The notes beneath the pieces were generated by a model that had not been told where the DNA came from, did not search any database, and saw nothing but the letters and a program-made list of their open reading frames with translations. Positions 31,631 to 32,336 of a stretch of DNA of 32,336 nt are shown one piece after another. Source of the DNA: a virus. The first letter of the stretch is position 1; the number at the start of each line of letters is the position of its first letter. A program made the position numbers and the translations under genes. Location: positions 1 to 32,336 of IMG/VR virus record IMGVR_UViG_3300022858_000140; one strand, 5' to 3'.

Positions 31631-32131
31631 TTATTCTAGCTCCTTACTTTTGTCCTCTATCCTCTTGCGCCTGGCCGATCGAAGTATTGCCATTGCATTT
31701 TTTTCTTCTTCACTCATCTCTTCGGTTAGGTCCGCTACTTCAACTCTACCTCCGTGCTCAACTTTGCTTGTAGGCATAAAGTCTTTATCTTTTTTCTCCA
31801 ACCAACGCCATGCGTGCTGTGGGTCATTTAATGCAGTTACTATTGTTTGCTGAGCGAGTAGGTCCGGCTTAAGCCTTAATGCCTCCTTTTCTTCAATAAA
31901 CTTAGGGTTAGCATTCTGATAGTTATGTAATGTTGACACGGTTATTCCGGTATAAGCACACGCTTTAACGTCACTTAGACCTATTGAATATGCGTCGTTT
32001 AGTTTTTGTAATGTATCATCTGTCATTACTGTTGGTCTGCCACACATACAATAGCCTTCAAGTCCTTTGAATTTCTTGCCCTTTGGTCTCTTGGGCTTCT
32101 TGCATTTTCCGCATTTTCGTGGTGGTGCCAT
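31631..32131 (-). CDS. Terminase small subunit
   Basis: A 166-residue DNA-recognition subunit, started at the ATG at 32131 rather than the TTG at 32140. The N-terminus holds four cysteines (CGKC at 7-10, CMCG at 28-31) likely forming a zinc finger, with a very basic intervening stretch. A helix-turn-helix follows (GLSDVKACAYTGITVSTLHN, ~51-70). Then comes HAWRWLEKKDKDFMPTSKVE, a signature often found in TerS proteins of environmental phages. The acidic/basic C-terminal helix (EEEKNAMAILRSARRKRIED) would contact TerL. Being first in the late array and upstream of TerL, it presumably binds the packaging site, perhaps the repeats just upstream. Confidence 0.85.
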   Translation of the reverse strand: MAPPRKCGKCKKPKRPKGKKFKGLEGYCMCGRPTVMTDDTLQKLNDAYSIGLSDVKACAYTGITVSTLHNYQNANPKFIEEKEALRLKPDLLAQQTIVTALNDPQHAWRWLEKKDKDFMPTSKVEHGGRVEVADLTEEMSEEEKNAMAILRSARRKRIEDKSKELE

Positions 32132-32140
32132 ATATATCAA

Positions 32141-32336
32141 TTATTTTTTATAAAAGGTGGGAGGAAGCCTTTTGAATTTGACCTACGGATTTGTCCCCGT
32201 AGCTGGTTTTCATAATATGCTCCCTCCCAAGAGCTTAAAGAACTTGCGTCAGTCGCAACCTACGTCTTGTGCTACTAACACTTTCCTTTCTATTCTTGTT
32301 GTGGCGTTCGCCGATTCGTCAAACTTTTGCCACTCG
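32141..32336 (-). promoter_or_regulatory. Structured leader upstream of TerS (possible pac/cos or RNA element)
   Basis: These 196 bases hold no gene other than the micro-ORF at 32148-32213 but several inverted repeats: TGGGAGG/CCTCCCA (32158-32164 with 32223-32229), nested CTACGG/CCGTAG (32183-32188 with 32197-32202), TTGCG/CGCAA (32244-32248 with 32254-32258) and the palindrome GGCGTTCGCC (32303-32312). The position is right for a packaging-site or late-operon leader. A TTGACG near the right edge could be a -35, but no good -10 follows at normal spacing. Confidence 0.4.
32148..32213 (-). CDS. Possible 21-residue micro-ORF with strong SD upstream of TerS
   Basis: ATG at 32213 gives a 21-residue peptide, MKTSYGDKSVGQIQKASSHL plus a final Leu, stopping 17 bp before the TerS start. 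It is preceded by GGGAGGGAG about 6-9 nt from the ATG, by far the strongest Shine-Dalgarno in the window, whereas the phage genes mostly lack one. The same SD pairs with CCTCCC at the end of this ORF, so structure could regulate it. It might be a regulatory leader peptide, or chance within a structured packaging element. Confidence 0.35.
   Translation of the reverse strand: MKTSYGDKSVGQIQKASSHLL

Overview
The window reads as the structural, lysis and replication part of a tailed double-stranded DNA phage or prophage. Nearly every gene lies on the minus strand in one tight, co-directional array. The gene order (small terminase, large terminase, portal, scaffold, major capsid, head proteins, fibres, adaptor, ejection proteins, lysis) with no tape-measure, tail-tube or sheath gene points to a short-tailed (podovirus-like) virion. 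The host cannot be named. Base composition is AT-rich. Most starts lack a Shine-Dalgarno sequence and instead follow an A/T-rich leader close to TAAAAATATG. That habit is known from Bacteroidota and other SD-poor lineages, but the promoters seen here are of ordinary sigma70 type, so the evidence is mixed.

From right to left (the direction of transcription): a structured leader with a 21-codon ORF (32141-32336); the packaging genes with an HExxH protein and a small zinc protein between the terminase subunits (31631-29215); portal, scaffold, HK97-type capsid protein, a beta-helix protein and small head proteins (29173-22522); a fibre block dominated by a 1597-residue protein with a concanavalin-like insertion (22518-13673); a membrane/coiled-coil protein, a possible tail hub and the adaptor (13671-10124); two large presumed ejection proteins carrying LysM and transglycosylase domains (10119-6308); and the lysis cassette of M23 endopeptidase, holin and RlpA-like protein (6047-4560), closed by a terminator at 4515-4551.

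Beyond the terminator lies an HNH endonuclease gene with its own promoter and palindromic operator. It is followed by an early operon driven by a consensus promoter (3950-3978): a small membrane protein, a Sak4-like ATPase, a PD-(D/E)XK nuclease and SSB. The first three genes are closely spaced or overlap, and together with SSB they look like a recombination/replication module. A second promoter with an overlapping inverted repeat (1486-1532) drives a roughly 208-nt structured RNA candidate (1254-1461). The ends of this RNA resemble tRNA-Leu. Downstream are a DnaD-like replication protein, an unknown protein, and the start of a gene encoding Cys-Asn-Ser repeats that runs off the left edge.

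The most interesting items are the structured RNA at 1254-1461 with its regulated promoter, a sequence block shared by the two early promoters, the structured TerS leader with its own SD-led micro-ORF, and a clean domain insertion in the giant fibre. No DNA polymerase, helicase, integrase, CRISPR array or conventional tRNA was found.
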